Source: Planctomycetia bacterium
GTDB taxonomy: Bacteria; Planctomycetota; Planctomycetia; Pirellulales; JACPPG01
DNA: 64,000 nt
Direction: 5' to 3'
Assembly: GCA_016191115.1 (NCBI GenBank)
Contig: JACPPG010000042.1
Span: 1 to 64,000 of the forward strand
Of this stretch, positions 10,017-20,171 are shown one piece after another. A program made the position numbers and the translations under genes. The first letter of the stretch is position 1; each line of letters opens with the position of its first letter. The notes beneath the pieces were generated by a model, which was not told the origin of the DNA, searched no databases, and saw nothing but the letters and a program-made list of their open reading frames with translations.

Positions 10017-10586
10017 CTACTCTTCCGACTCCGCCTTGGCAAGCAAACGCTGCCAGTCCTCCGTCAACCCAAGCGTTTGAATCCATTGGTCGAGATAGGC
10101 CACGTCCAGCGAGCCCCTTTGAACCTCGAATACGCCCAGCGCGTCTTGAAATTGGCGCTCGCTTCCACCTACTTCGCGCGACCAGCGAAGCTTCACGAGG
10201 ATCGTGTCCTCGGGCGCGCTGACAGAGATGAGATCGCCGTCGATGTCGGTCTCTTGACGCCGCGCAAATCGACTGACGTCGAACGGGTCGTCCGTAAGCA
10301 GCCAGAAATCGACCTTGTCACCTTCGCGGATGTCGAGCAGATTGAACATGCTCTGCTGTTTCACGGCTGTCTCGGCGGCTTCGCGACTCAAGTAATAGTC
10401 CGGCGGAGGAAACGCGGCTACCAGTGCGTCCAGTTTCTCGGCAGGGATAGCGACGACCAGATCGACGTCGTGCGTCGCACGCGGCTCGCCTTGCAAGCTG
10501 GAGGCCAACGAGCCGGTCAGCATGTACGGCACATTTAAGTGACGCAACACCGCGGCCGCCTTCTTCAGGAGCGCGAATTGTGACAT
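10017..10586 (-). CDS. Nucleotidyltransferase-fold protein (DUF6036/AbiEii-like)
   Basis: The 189-residue protein has the minimal nucleotidyltransferase signature GSLASS followed by DVDLVV (residues about 25-47), where the Gly-Ser and paired acidic residues hold metal and nucleotide. The rest matches the general plan of small nucleotidyltransferase-like proteins often found in toxin-antitoxin-like pairs. Its start overlaps the end of the upstream 71-residue gene by 22 bp, so translation is probably coupled. A role in a two-gene module is inferred; the family name is tentative. Confidence 0.7.
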   Translation of the reverse strand: MSQFALLKKAAAVLRHLNVPYMLTGSLASSLQGEPRATHDVDLVVAIPAEKLDALVAAFPPPDYYLSREAAETAVKQQSMFNLLDIREGDKVDFWLLTDDPFDVSRFARRQETDIDGDLISVSAPEDTILVKLRWSREVGGSERQFQDALGVFEVQRGSLDVAYLDQWIQTLGLTEDWQRLLAKAESEE

Positions 10587-10780
10587 TTCGCCAGCCGTTT
10601 GAGGAAGAGGCCGTGTAGCTCGCTCGCGGATTTGTTGGGGAATCGCCGCTTGAGGCCCACGCGCAGCAATCGCCGCGTCAGCTCCGTCAGCTCGAAGGCT
10701 TTGCGCAGCCGAGCTTCCGGCGTCATCGATCGCAGCACTCGGATATACAACCGCCGGTTGGGACGCGGTTTCAGGTCCAT
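10565..10780 (-). CDS. Small basic protein paired with nucleotidyltransferase-like gene
   Basis: A 71-residue basic protein with the core MTPEARLRKAFELTELTRR and an end of FLKRLAKCHNSRS. Its last 22 bp overlap the start of the nucleotidyltransferase-like gene. I recognise this as a recurrent small family located before such genes, but no biochemical role is known to me. It could be the partner of a toxin-antitoxin-like pair. An alternative start is the internal Met at residue 19. The 113 bp upstream hold one arm of the CTGCGAAAT-CCGCGGAT repeat near 10820-10852. Confidence 0.6.
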   Translation of the reverse strand: MDLKPRPNRRLYIRVLRSMTPEARLRKAFELTELTRRLLRVGLKRRFPNKSASELHGLFLKRLAKCHNSRS

Positions 10781-10893
10781 CGCCGCCCGCCTACCGTCTG
10801 GCGTCTTGTTCCGCTTCTCAAATCTGCGTCATCTGCGAAATCCGCGGATCACTTTCCCAGCGTTCCTGAAGCCTGCAGTCCTGTAGCCTCTCC

Positions 10894-12095
<1,202 letters not shown>

Positions 12096-12218
12096 ATTCC
12101 GTAGTCTGACGAACTTGGTGGAAACGCATCGGGGCGCACCGACGCGAGGGCGGGCGAGACGTAAACGCGCGATTATACAGGTCCCGGCTTCGTCCGACAA
12201 CCGGCCGGCGCCGCCACG

Positions 12219-12375
12219 CAGGGCCATTCTGTTTTTCAAAATGGCGAGGCGGGAAAAGGGGACCGGCTCCGAGCATAAACAGCGCAAGTCCTTTCAGACC
12301 AACGTTGCGTCTCGGTGCCAGTCCCACTTTCCCGCCGGTGCGCCGCCGGCAAGCTTGAATCTGTGAACGGCCCGG
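12219..12375 (-). repeat. 157-bp MITE-like element, copy 2
   Basis: Starts CAGGGCC and ends GGCCCGG (one change from GGCCCTG). It is flanked by a perfect 10-bp direct repeat, CGCCGCCACG, at 12209-12218 and 12376-12385. Inside are the imperfect hairpin arms GGGACCGGCTCCGAG and CTCGGTGCCAGTCCC. It lies about 100 bp upstream of pyrF, in the gap behind gap. Confidence 0.92.
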
Positions 12376-12476
12376 CGCCGCCACGTTCTCCGGGTTCGTC
12401 GCGCTGGTAGAATCGACGCGCGGCAATCGGTGCGCTGCCCAGGCTTGTGCGCCGGCATCCGTAACGGAGGAATCGC

Positions 12477-13403
12477 GTGACGCATTTTGGCGATCGGCTG
12501 GCGGCGGCCGTGCGACGCGCCGGGAATCCGGTCGTGGTCGGGCTCGATCCGCGCTACGACGATCTGCCCGCCGCGCTCAACTCGTCGCCAGCCGCCGCTC
12601 GTATCGATGAACGCGCGGCCGCCTGCGGGCGATTCTGTCGCGAGGTGATCGACGTGGTCGCTGCCCGCGTCCCGGCCGTCAAGCCGCAGGCGGCGTTTTT
12701 CGAGCAGCTCGGACCGCCGGGCATGCAGGCGCTCGCCGACGTGATGCGCTACGCGCGCGACCGCGGATTGCTCGTCATCGCCGACGCCAAGCGCAACGAC
12801 ATCGGCTCGACAGCCGAGGCCTATGCCGATGCATGGCTGGGACACGACAGCCCGTGGGGCGCCGATGCCCTTACAGTGAGTCCGTATCTGGGGGGCGACA
12901 GCCTCGATCCGTTCGTCGACGCGGCGACCAGGCGAGGCGCGGGCCTCTTTGTGCTCGTCAAGACGTCGAACCCCGGGGGCGGACAGTTCCAGGATCTCAA
13001 CGCGGCCGATCGACCGCTCTACCGTCACGTGGCCGCGCACGTCGAGCGGTTGGCGGCCGGCAGCATCGGCGCGGAAGACTATGGTTCGGTGGGCGCGGTG
13101 ACCGGCGCGACGTATCCGGCGCAGTTGGCCGAGTTGCGCGCGGCGATGCCGCACGCCTGGCTGTTGGTGCCCGGTTACGGCAGCCAAGGGGCGACGGCCC
13201 GGGACGTGGCCGGCGCGTTCGATGCGCGCGGTCTGGGCGCCGTCGTCAACAACGCGCGTGGCATCATTTTCGCGTACCGTCGTCCGGAGTATGCAGGCCT
13301 TGGAACAACCAGGTGGCAAGACGCCGTTGCCGCCGCCACCGACGATATGATCGCAGCGCTACGCGCGGAGACGCCGGCCGGTCGCCTTGTGCCGCGGCCG
13401 TGA
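12477..13403 (+). CDS. pyrF: Orotidine 5'-phosphate decarboxylase, subfamily 2
   Basis: A 308-residue enzyme that converts OMP to UMP, the last step of de novo pyrimidine synthesis. The catalytic Asp-x-Lys-x-x-Asp block is present as IADAKRNDIGSTA (Lys105, Asp108). VVGLDPRYDDLP at the N-terminus and the longer length place it in the subfamily 2 (archaeal/actinobacterial-like) form. The start is GTG at 12477, preceded by GGAGG 6 bases upstream. MITE copy 2 lies 101 bp upstream, so its promoter is either between them or inside the element. The 195 bp downstream contain palindromes related to CACTGGC...GCCAGTG. Confidence 0.93.
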   Translation: MTHFGDRLAAAVRRAGNPVVVGLDPRYDDLPAALNSSPAAARIDERAAACGRFCREVIDVVAARVPAVKPQAAFFEQLGPPGMQALADVMRYARDRGLLVIADAKRNDIGSTAEAYADAWLGHDSPWGADALTVSPYLGGDSLDPFVDAATRRGAGLFVLVKTSNPGGGQFQDLNAADRPLYRHVAAHVERLAAGSIGAEDYGSVGAVTGATYPAQLAELRAAMPHAWLLVPGYGSQGATARDVAGAFDARGLGAVVNNARGIIFAYRRPEYAGLGTTRWQDAVAAATDDMIAALRAETPAGRLVPRP

Positions 13404-13598
13404 TCGAAAAAAAATTTGGCGCGCAGAAGAATCTTCCGCTTGGAGTATGGTTGGAAATTCCAGATACCCCACTTGCGCGCCACTGGCTCTGCCAGTGTTT
13501 CGCCAATCGCCGACCCTGCACTGGCGAAGCCAACGGCACACGAGATTTCCAAAACGCTCTTCGTGCATTCCGTTCATCATTCGCATGAGATCCGTCCC

Positions 13599-14183
13599 AT
13601 GACCATCGCCAGCGTGTGCGTCTACTGTGCCTCTAGCCGGCAGTCGCATCCGGAGTATCTCGACGCGGCGGCGCGGCTGGGCCGGTTGCTCGCGCGGGAG
13701 AAGATCAAGATCGTGTACGGCGGCGGATCCGCGGGTTCGATGGGCCACCTGGCCGACGGGGCGATTGCCGAACAGGGCACGGTGCTCGGCGTGCTGCCGC
13801 AGTTCATGTACGACCTGGAGTGGGGCCACAAGGGGCTGGCCGAACTCCGCGTCGTCAACGACCTGCACGAGCGCAAGCGGCTGATGATCGACGGCGTCGA
13901 CGCGATCGTTGCCCTGCCCGGCGGCTCGGGCACGCTCGAAGAGTTGCTGGAAGCGATCACCTGGAAGCGGCTAGGGCTGCACGTCCACCCGATCGTGCTG
14001 GTGAACGTGCGCGGCTTCTTCGATCCGCTGGTTCGCCTGTTGGAGCACGCGATCGCCGAAAAGATGATGGACGAGCGCCATCGTCAGATGTGGACCGTGG
14101 CCGATCGCCCGGAGGACGTGCTAGCGGCCATCCGGGCGGCGCCGCCGTGGAGCAAGGACGCGCGACAATTCGCGGCACTGTAG
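13599..14183 (+). CDS. LOG-family protein (TIGR00730), nucleotide 5'-monophosphate phosphoribohydrolase-like
   Basis: The 194-residue protein has the family's Rossmann-like motifs. VCVYCASSRQSHPEY is at the start, YGGGSAGSMGHLA is the phosphate loop, and PGGSGTLEELLEAITWKRLG carries the catalytic Arg/Glu motif PGGxGTxxE. Family members cleave the N-glycosidic bond of nucleoside 5'-monophosphates; in plants this activates cytokinins. The bacterial substrate here is unknown. The frame extends back to 13416, but the ATG at 13599 matches the conserved start. It stands alone downstream of pyrF. Confidence 0.9.
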   Translation: MTIASVCVYCASSRQSHPEYLDAAARLGRLLAREKIKIVYGGGSAGSMGHLADGAIAEQGTVLGVLPQFMYDLEWGHKGLAELRVVNDLHERKRLMIDGVDAIVALPGGSGTLEELLEAITWKRLGLHVHPIVLVNVRGFFDPLVRLLEHAIAEKMMDERHRQMWTVADRPEDVLAAIRAAPPWSKDARQFAAL

Positions 14184-14351
14184 AGCCGCGTCACCCATAG
14201 ACACTAGCCCGAAGCGCTAGTCTTGCGCGTCGGGCTGGTGTGCGCGCCGCCTTGGGAGCGTGATTGCCGCCCGCCGGTCCCATTTTCGAGCACGGCTGCT
14301 AAACTAGAGAGCGTGCCCGATGATACCCGAGCCAACCCTCAGGTGCGAAGC

Positions 14352-14579
14352 ATGCCCCTTTACGAATACTCCTGCCAGGCGTGTGGCGACCGCTTCGAGC
14401 TGTTGGTGCGGTCGGCCGAGAAACCGGCGTGCCCTGAATGCGGCAGCGCGCGACTGGAACGGCATCTAGGGGTGCCGGCGGCGCACGTCGCCAAGGGGGG
14501 CAGTTTACCGGTATGCGAGCCGCGCAGCAGTGCCGGCGGATGCGGCGCGCCGTGGTGCAGCCCCGGCGGCTGCCAGTAG
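14352..14579 (+). CDS. FmdB-type zinc-ribbon protein
   Basis: A 75-residue protein that starts [16 protein letters not shown] and carries two zinc-knuckle pairs, CQAC and CPEC. This is the regulatory-protein FmdB zinc-ribbon family, of uncertain function. A Gly/Cys-rich tail ([13 protein letters not shown]) follows. The frame is open from 14223, but the MPLYEY start at 14352 is diagnostic. The stop codon abuts a long palindrome that could terminate its transcript. Confidence 0.88.
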   Translation: MPLYEYSCQACGDRFELLVRSAEKPACPECGSARLERHLGVPAAHVAKGGSLPVCEPRSSAGGCGAPWCSPGGCQ

Positions 14580-14648
14580 GGGAGGGCGAGGCTCCTGCCG
14601 AGCCGCGGGGCGACGAGAGAACGGCTCAGCAGGAGCTTCGCCCTCCCG
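14580..14648. repeat. GGGAGGGCGAGGCTCC palindrome, second member of the 25352 family
   Basis: The left arm GGGAGGGCGAGGCTCCTGCC faces the right arm GGCTCAGCAGGAGCTTCG CCCTCCC across a short loop. It is the same unit as at 25352-25446. It starts immediately after the zinc-ribbon gene's stop codon and ends 14 bp before the 3' end of the minus-strand gene at 14662, so it may act as a bidirectional terminator. Confidence 0.75.
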
Positions 14649-14661
14649 TTGTTCCTATTCC

Positions 14662-15819
14662 TCACGGCACGATGGCTACGCCGGCCACCCACGCCCCGGC
14701 TTCCAAGAGCGCGCCTCGCACGCTGATGGGCACGGGTGGGATGATAAACGGCGCGCAACTGCCGGGCCGGTAGTAGCCCAGCACGTAGATGCACTCGGCC
14801 GGCGGCTCGAGGCCGAACTTGTACGGCAGGATCGGCACGGTGAGCCAGAACTTGGCGGCGGACAGCGCGGGCTGGAACAGCGGCGAGCACGTCTGGCCGT
14901 AGCGTTCCAGCTCGACGTCCTCGAAGTACAGCGGCTTGTGGCACAGCGCCGAGGCCTTCCACGCCATGACGGTCGACGACCAACTGCGGGGTGCAAAGCC
15001 GTCGTCCCCCAGGCCGCACTCGGCCGGGAACTCGCCCGGCTCGGCAGCGATGTTCGTGCTGATCTGGCTGAGCGGCTTGAGGTCCCGGGGCGTGGGACAG
15101 ATCACCGCCCGCGGGCCCTGCGCCATTTCGGTCGGAGGAACTTCGGGCGGCTGCTGCGGCTGACGAGCGCGGTCGGTCCTGGGCTCGTCGCCAAAGGGAT
15201 TTGGGCGATCCTCTTGCAAACCCGCCTGCACGGCGCGTTCCCGCTCTTTTGTCTTGTTGGGCGGGGGCTCTTCTTCCTCCCCCTCATCGGCGAAGGGGTC
15301 GAGCCGCGGTTCTTCGTGCGCGGTCTGGATGATCGACAGCGTGCTGCCACCGTGGCCACTGGTGCTTGATTGCGGCGAGGGGCCCACGTCCGACAGCCGC
15401 TTGACGGCGAACGTCTTCTTCGCCCGCTTGGCCGGTAGTTCGGGGCTTGACTCGAAGGCGTCAGCGGCCAGTTCGTGCTGGTCTTGCTCGAGCCTCCGCG
15501 GCGGTTCGGATGGCTGCGCCGAGACATCCGCGCCACTCGCGGACGGCGACCGCCAATTGAGGCGCGACGATGAAGTGCTCGCGCCCCGCTTCGGCGCTGC
15601 GCCGCTTCCGGCGTTGTAGGCGGCCGGATGAACCGCGCTGTCTTGCTTCACGGCCGAGAGCGGATCGGCCGAGAGCGGTGAGGTCGCAACGGCGACTACG
15701 AGCAGGCCGGCGGCAGCGCGCCACGCGCTAAGGGCGCGGCCGTGCGTCGCGTCAGGCGCCGTCGCCTGAGAAGTATTGTGCGCTGTAGTTGGGTGCTTCC
15801 TGCGTAATGGCAATGTCAT
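14662..15819 (-). CDS. Conserved planctomycete exported protein, function unknown
   Basis: The protein has 385 residues when started at the ATG at 15819. A hydrophobic stretch ([18 protein letters not shown]) serves as signal sequence. A disordered Pro/Glu/Arg-rich middle follows, then a C-terminal conserved domain (about residues 245-385) rich in Trp, Tyr and Pro: [48 protein letters not shown] know no function for this domain. The start overlaps the 3' end of guaB by 68 bp, and no in-frame start was seen between the guaB stop and the signal sequence. This suggests translational coupling. The upstream ribosome site is weak, so the exact start is uncertain. Confidence 0.65.
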   Translation of the reverse strand: MTLPLRRKHPTTAHNTSQATAPDATHGRALSAWRAAAGLLVVAVATSPLSADPLSAVKQDSAVHPAAYNAGSGAAPKRGASTSSSRLNWRSPSASGADVSAQPSEPPRRLEQDQHELAADAFESSPELPAKRAKKTFAVKRLSDVGPSPQSSTSGHGGSTLSIIQTAHEEPRLDPFADEGEEEEPPPNKTKERERAVQAGLQEDRPNPFGDEPRTDRARQPQQPPEVPPTEMAQGPRAVICPTPRDLKPLSQISTNIAAEPGEFPAECGLGDDGFAPRSWSSTVMAWKASALCHKPLYFEDVELERYGQTCSPLFQPALSAAKFWLTVPILPYKFGLEPPAECIYVLGYYRPGSCAPFIIPPVPISVRGALLEAGAWVAGVAIVP

Positions 15820-17233
15820 GGGGGTGGCTCTCTCGCACGCTAGCCGGAGTGACCTGGATGAATCGCGCGTCCTTTCGCAAATCCTCGATCGATCGAGCAC
15901 CGCAATAACCCATCCCCGCCCGCAACCCGCCGATCAACTGGTACACGAACGAGCTCAAGTTGCCTTTGAACGGGACGCGCCCCTCGACCCCTTCGGGCAC
16001 GAACTTCTCACTGCCGCGTTCGTCGTTGGCTTGCCGATACCGTTCACTCGACCCTTTGACCATCGCCCCCTGCGAGCCCATGCCACGGTAAATCTTGAAC
16101 GTTCGTCCCTGGTACAGGATCTGTTCGCCCGGGCTTTCGGCCAGTCCGGCGAACAATCCGCCGATCATGCAGGCGTGCGCCCCGGCGGCGATGGCCTTCG
16201 TCACGTCGCCGGAGTAGCGGATGCCGCCATCGGCGACGATGGGCACGCCGGCGCGGCTGGCGGCCTGCGCGGCCTGGAAAATCGCGGTAATCTGCGGAAC
16301 GCCGACGCCGGAGATCACGCGGGTCGTGCAAATCGACCCAGGCCCAATCCCCACCTTGACGGCATCCGCACCCGCGGCGATCAGGTCGTTCGATCCCTCC
16401 TTGGTTGCGACGTTGCCCGCTACGACGTCGATGTCCCACCGCTTCTTGATGCCCCGGACCGTCTCGACCACGTTGGACGAGTGGCCGTGGGCACTGTCAA
16501 CGACCAGGACATCGACACCCTTGGCTAGCAGGCTTTCGGCCCGCTCGTATTCGTGTACGCCGATGGCCGCCCCGACCCGCAACCTGCCTTGCCTATCTTT
16601 GCAGGCATTGGGAAAACGGCGCATCTTGTCAATATCTTTGATCGTAATCAGCCCGGTCAGTCTGTTATTTTCGTCAACCAGCAGAAGTTTCTCGACCTTA
16701 TTTGCCATCAGGATCTTTTCAGCTTCCTCAAGCGTTACATTCCCCGTGGCCGTCACGAGGTGCCCGCGGGTCATGACCTCGGCGATCTTCATCTCGCTAG
16801 CTTCGAGGAACCGCAGGTCGCGGCGGGTGAGGATGCCGGCCAAGCGGCCCGATCCCTCGACGATCGGCAGCCCGGAGACGTTGTGGCCGGCCATGATCTC
16901 GCGGGCCTTTCCGACGGTGGCGTCGGGCGGCAGGGTGACGGGGTCGAAGATGATGCCGTTGGCGCTGCGTTTGACCTTGTCGACCTCCTTGGTCTGGTCG
17001 GCGATCGACATGTTCTTGTGGATGACGCCCAGGCCCCCCTCCTGGGCAAGCGCGATGGCCATTTCGCTCTCGGTCACCGTGTCCATCGGCGAGCTCAAGA
17101 GGGGAATGTTGAGCTGGATCCGCCGGGTGAGGCGCGTGGTGACGTCGCAATCCGCGGGGATGACGTCGCTGTAGCGGGGTTCGAGCAGGACGTCGTCGAA
17201 GGTGATGCCTTGGTACGGAAGCTTCTCTTGCAT
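15752..17233 (-). CDS. guaB: Inosine-5'-monophosphate dehydrogenase
   Basis: A 493-residue enzyme that oxidises IMP to XMP with NAD, the committed step of GMP synthesis. The TIM-barrel start [16 protein letters not shown] and the [14 protein letters not shown] motif are present. Two CBS domains are inserted at about residues 100-210. The catalytic loop GPGSICTTR contains Cys302, and a complete IMP-binding region follows ([22 protein letters not shown]). Length is normal. The ATG at 17233 has no strong ribosome site, but the protein start matches the family exactly. The downstream exported protein overlaps its 3' end. Confidence 0.97.
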   Translation of the reverse strand: MQEKLPYQGITFDDVLLEPRYSDVIPADCDVTTRLTRRIQLNIPLLSSPMDTVTESEMAIALAQEGGLGVIHKNMSIADQTKEVDKVKRSANGIIFDPVTLPPDATVGKAREIMAGHNVSGLPIVEGSGRLAGILTRRDLRFLEASEMKIAEVMTRGHLVTATGNVTLEEAEKILMANKVEKLLLVDENNRLTGLITIKDIDKMRRFPNACKDRQGRLRVGAAIGVHEYERAESLLAKGVDVLVVDSAHGHSSNVVETVRGIKKRWDIDVVAGNVATKEGSNDLIAAGADAVKVGIGPGSICTTRVISGVGVPQITAIFQAAQAASRAGVPIVADGGIRYSGDVTKAIAAGAHACMIGGLFAGLAESPGEQILYQGRTFKIYRGMGSQGAMVKGSSERYRQANDERGSEKFVPEGVEGRVPFKGNLSSFVYQLIGGLRAGMGYCGARSIEDLRKDARFIQVTPASVRESHPHDIAITQEAPNYSAQYFSGDGA

Positions 17234-17373
17234 AAAGACGGCCTCCGGTTCACGGGGTGAGGATAGTCCCGTATTATGTCGCGATTGTGCGGATTGGCAA
17301 AGGGGGTGGAAGGTGCGTAGACTGTCGCCACTCCCTCCAATTTCATGCCGCCGCTCGCGAGAATGCAGAATCC

Positions 17374-17739
17374 ATGCCCACCAGCACCCCGCACGTCCGC
17401 CGCTTGTTCCAGTTCGGGCTGCGAAACCTGTTGGTGGGAATGACCGCGCTGGCTGTGTGGCTCGCCATCCAAGTGAACTGGATCAAGAATCGCCACGACG
17501 CAGTCTCGTGGATCGCTGCCCAAGCCGAGGTTTGGCGTGATCTGCCCGTTTCGCAACGCGCATATCCTGGAAGGGACGCACCGTGGCGGATTCGCATGCT
17601 CGGCGAGATGGGCGTGGAGCAGATTTCCGTCGTGGTAGAGAAAGATATCGTGGCCACGAAACAGCGAGAACTGGAGCGCCTTTTCCCCGAGGCCGACGTG
17701 CTGGTCCTGACGCCTGGGCCGGGATATACGCCGAAGTAG
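17374..17739 (+). CDS. Small membrane-anchored protein related to the N-terminus of planctomycete LRR proteins
   Basis: The 121-residue protein starts [20 protein letters not shown] and has one transmembrane helix (about residues 18-36, [17 protein letters not shown]). It ends in a short domain with [23 protein letters not shown]. The juxtamembrane pattern (FGLRNLL ... AVW) is the one that precedes leucine-rich repeats in many planctomycete proteins, but no repeats follow here. It may be a stand-alone short family or a remnant. An earlier in-frame start at 17257 is possible but unlikely. Confidence 0.6.
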   Translation: MPTSTPHVRRLFQFGLRNLLVGMTALAVWLAIQVNWIKNRHDAVSWIAAQAEVWRDLPVSQRAYPGRDAPWRIRMLGEMGVEQISVVVEKDIVATKQRELERLFPEADVLVLTPGPGYTPK

Positions 17740-17802
17740 CCGCAACAGCAGCGCTCTGCGAAACGTGACGTGCAGTGGACAGCCACGGCACGTGTCGTGG
17801 CC

Positions 17803-18873
17803 CTACCTGAGCGCGATGCCGGGCAGTTCGCGATTGAGGCGCTCGATGCCCTCGGGCGAAATCCCGGTTCCGGACGTTTGCAGGAATCTGAGGCGCTTGA
17901 GCTTCACGATGTGCTCGACGCCGGCGTCCGTGATGGTGCCGCGCGCCGAGCTGATCGACAGATTTGTCAGCGACTGCAAGCCGGCAAGATGGCGGAGTCC
18001 GTCGTCCGTAAACTCATCACCGCCCACATCAAGAGACTCCAGGTTTGCGAACGATCCCAAGTGCCGCAAACCGCCGTCGGTAATCTTCCCACTGAGTCGC
18101 AGTCCCTGCAACGACCGCAAGCGGGCGAGGTGCTGGAGTCCGTCGTCGGTGATCTTGCCAGCGATTCTCAGCGAGCGCAACGACGGCGCCCCCGCGATGT
18201 TGACGATGCAATCGTCCTCGATCGAATCGATGGCCAGATGGTGGAGGCGCGGGCAAAAGCGCAGCGACTTCAGCCCGGCACCCGTGATGGAGCAACCGTC
18301 GATTGTGAGCACACGTAGCATCGGCTTGCGGCGCAAGAACGCGTCGAGTCCCGCGTCCGTGATAAGCTGCTCCTGACTTAGGCTCAAATTCTCCAGCTCG
18401 GCAAGATCGGCAAGCTGCGTCAAACCGTCGTCAGTCAGTCCTGACGCGTCCAGCAAAAGGTACGTGAGGTGTTGCAGGCTCTTCAGTTTGGCAAAACCGT
18501 CGCCCGTCACTTGACCATGGTGAATATCGATGCTCGTTAACTCCTTGAGGCCCGCCAGTCGTTCCAAGTCGGCATCGACGATCGAACGCCCCTGTCCCGG
18601 TAGCGTCACGCCGGTCGCCCGGGTCTCCAGGTCGAGGTCGATGAGTCGCTCGAACCATGTCTCCTTGGGCCCGCCTGGGCGCGCGTCCATGCCGAAATAG
18701 GTGCACTGAACTTGCCCGCCCGAGGCGAGAATCGCTTGCACGATCTTTTGTTCGTCGCGGGCGCGCTTGATCTTCGTGCCGAGAAACGCCAGGCCGATCG
18801 CCACGAGCGCCACGATCACCAGCATCCCTTGCAGCGTGAAGTGGAACCAGCGCGGTTTGAACGAGGGGGCCAT
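17803..18873 (-). CDS. Membrane-anchored leucine-rich-repeat protein
   Basis: A 356-residue protein. An N-terminal transmembrane helix (residues about 15-33, GMLVIVALVAIGLAFLGT) is followed by about nine leucine-rich repeats of the plan LxxLxxL...ITDDGLxxLAxL, from residue about 100 to the end. The repeats probably form a protein-binding surface on the outer face of the membrane. The juxtamembrane sequence resembles the neighbouring 121-residue protein. The partner and role are unknown. The repeat register ITDDGL is the same as in the giant M56 fusion at 50203. Confidence 0.82.
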   Translation of the reverse strand: MAPSFKPRWFHFTLQGMLVIVALVAIGLAFLGTKIKRARDEQKIVQAILASGGQVQCTYFGMDARPGGPKETWFERLIDLDLETRATGVTLPGQGRSIVDADLERLAGLKELTSIDIHHGQVTGDGFAKLKSLQHLTYLLLDASGLTDDGLTQLADLAELENLSLSQEQLITDAGLDAFLRRKPMLRVLTIDGCSITGAGLKSLRFCPRLHHLAIDSIEDDCIVNIAGAPSLRSLRIAGKITDDGLQHLARLRSLQGLRLSGKITDGGLRHLGSFANLESLDVGGDEFTDDGLRHLAGLQSLTNLSISSARGTITDAGVEHIVKLKRLRFLQTSGTGISPEGIERLNRELPGIALR

Positions 18874-19013
18874 AAGGAGATTTTAGCGTTCGGCGAGGTG
18901 TTGGGATGCGCGATCGCTGCGCCTCAAACGAAGGCGGGCAGGATACCCGCCCCCCGCGCAACGCGCAATCGGCGACAGGAGTCGCCTCCTAAAGGAAAAC
19001 TCCGAAACCTGCC

Positions 19014-19904
19014 TTACTTCACCGAGTAGTCGATCAGCTCCAGCTTGCTGCGGCGGGTGAGCTGCCCGGCGGCGTCGAACTCTTCGCTCTCGTGCTCCAC
19101 CACGCCCCCTGGGACGTCCAGGCTGGAGCGGACGCGGGTCCGGGTGCGGCCGCCGGGGTGCTTGTGAACGACCAGCAATTCGGCCCCTTGCCTCGCACGG
19201 CGCAAGACCCGCAGCGGCCGCGCGAGCGCGACGACCTCGACGTGCGTCTGGCTGATTTCTTGGCCCGTTTGGGCGTCGTACGTCACGGCCTCGCGCCGCA
19301 GGACGTGAGGCGCGATCCGCTCCGAGTACCAGGTCTTGGTGACCGTGCGGCCGCTGGGCGCAGCGATCTCGACGCGCTCGACGCGGCAGGGAATGGCGCG
19401 GCCGGCGATCGTGACATTGTCTTCACCCAGATCGGTGATCACGGCTTCGCGATCGGCACTTTCGCCGTGCCACCCTTGCGTGACCGTCTGCGGCTCGGCC
19501 TCGACCTCCTTGCCGGCCACCTCGACCGTGGCCTCGACCGCCAGCGTAATGCCGGCCTCGGTCACGTCCTTCAAGGTTGTCCTCGTTCGGGCAACGCTGG
19601 TGGTGGTGACGCGTCCCTCTGCGTCGACGGTCTCCGTGACGACGCGGACCAGCTTCCAACTCCCCGGATCGAACCGCCCCCACGAGTGCTGCCTTCGGAG
19701 CGCGGCGGACTGAGCATGCGCGGCTTGCGCAAAGCAGACCGCCACCAGAACGCAGCGGACGAGCCTGCGACCAAATGCGGTGGGTCGCGAGATTCGCAAG
19801 CGCGGACGCTTGAAGCCGCCGGCCGCTCCGACGATGGCGCACGCGGCCGCCCCTGCCCCCGCCACGCGCTCTGGTGATGAGTCACGACGGGCTAAGTTTT
19901 GCAA
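19014..19904 (-). CDS. Predicted exported protein, function unknown
   Basis: The 296-residue frame contains a signal-like segment at about residues 46-64 (RRLVRCVLVAVCFAQAAHAQ) and then a beta-rich body. Motifs include WGRFDPGSWKLVRVVTE, TWYSERIAPHVLRREAVTY and a repeated T-x-T/R-x-R pattern. The body resembles outer-membrane or lipoprotein-carrier-type beta sheets in a general way, but I cannot name the family. The start is doubtful because the ATG at 19904 leaves about 45 unusual residues before the signal segment. It is flanked by repeat-rich DNA at 19905-20382. Confidence 0.6.
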   Translation of the reverse strand: MQNLARRDSSPERVAGAGAAACAIVGAAGGFKRPRLRISRPTAFGRRLVRCVLVAVCFAQAAHAQSAALRRQHSWGRFDPGSWKLVRVVTETVDAEGRVTTTSVARTRTTLKDVTEAGITLAVEATVEVAGKEVEAEPQTVTQGWHGESADREAVITDLGEDNVTIAGRAIPCRVERVEIAAPSGRTVTKTWYSERIAPHVLRREAVTYDAQTGQEISQTHVEVVALARPLRVLRRARQGAELLVVHKHPGGRTRTRVRSSLDVPGGVVEHESEEFDAAGQLTRRSKLELIDYSVK

Positions 19905-20024
19905 TTTACCCCTGTCTCCACGGACCGTTCCAACGGGCCGCCGGCGCTTCCGAAACGCTCGGCCGCAAAGCGGCCTATATAATAGCGAATCGGCTTGGAG
20001 AATTCACCCTATGGCCTGGCGTTG

Positions 20025-20150
20025 GCAGGAGAACTGCAAAGTCATGGGAGAGGGGGTCAGGCACATTTTTCGGCCGAAGGTCCTTCGGAAGAATTGAGAA
20101 CCGCGTGCGCCGAAAAATGAGCCAGACCCCGGACTTTGCAGTTCTCCTGC
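20025..20150. mobile_element. 126-bp MITE with 19-bp perfect terminal inverted repeats
   Basis: The left end GCAGGAGAACTGCAAAGTC (20025-20043) is the exact reverse complement of the right end at 20132-20150. An 8-bp direct repeat, TGGCGTTG, flanks it at 20017-20024 and 20151-20158. The interior has no gene. It carries two opposed motifs, GGGGTCAGGCAC and GAGCCAGACCCC, which pair as an imperfect hairpin, and a smaller hairpin GGCCGAAGGTCC. No transposase lies nearby. Confidence 0.9.
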
Positions 20151-20171
20151 TGGCGTTGGGCTTGGCGTACG

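Noticed and set aside
9300-10222. Long plus-strand frame of 471 codons overlapping the lipoprotein gene
   Set aside because: It is an Arg/Ala-rich frame shadow typical of high-GC DNA, with no domain and no plausible start.
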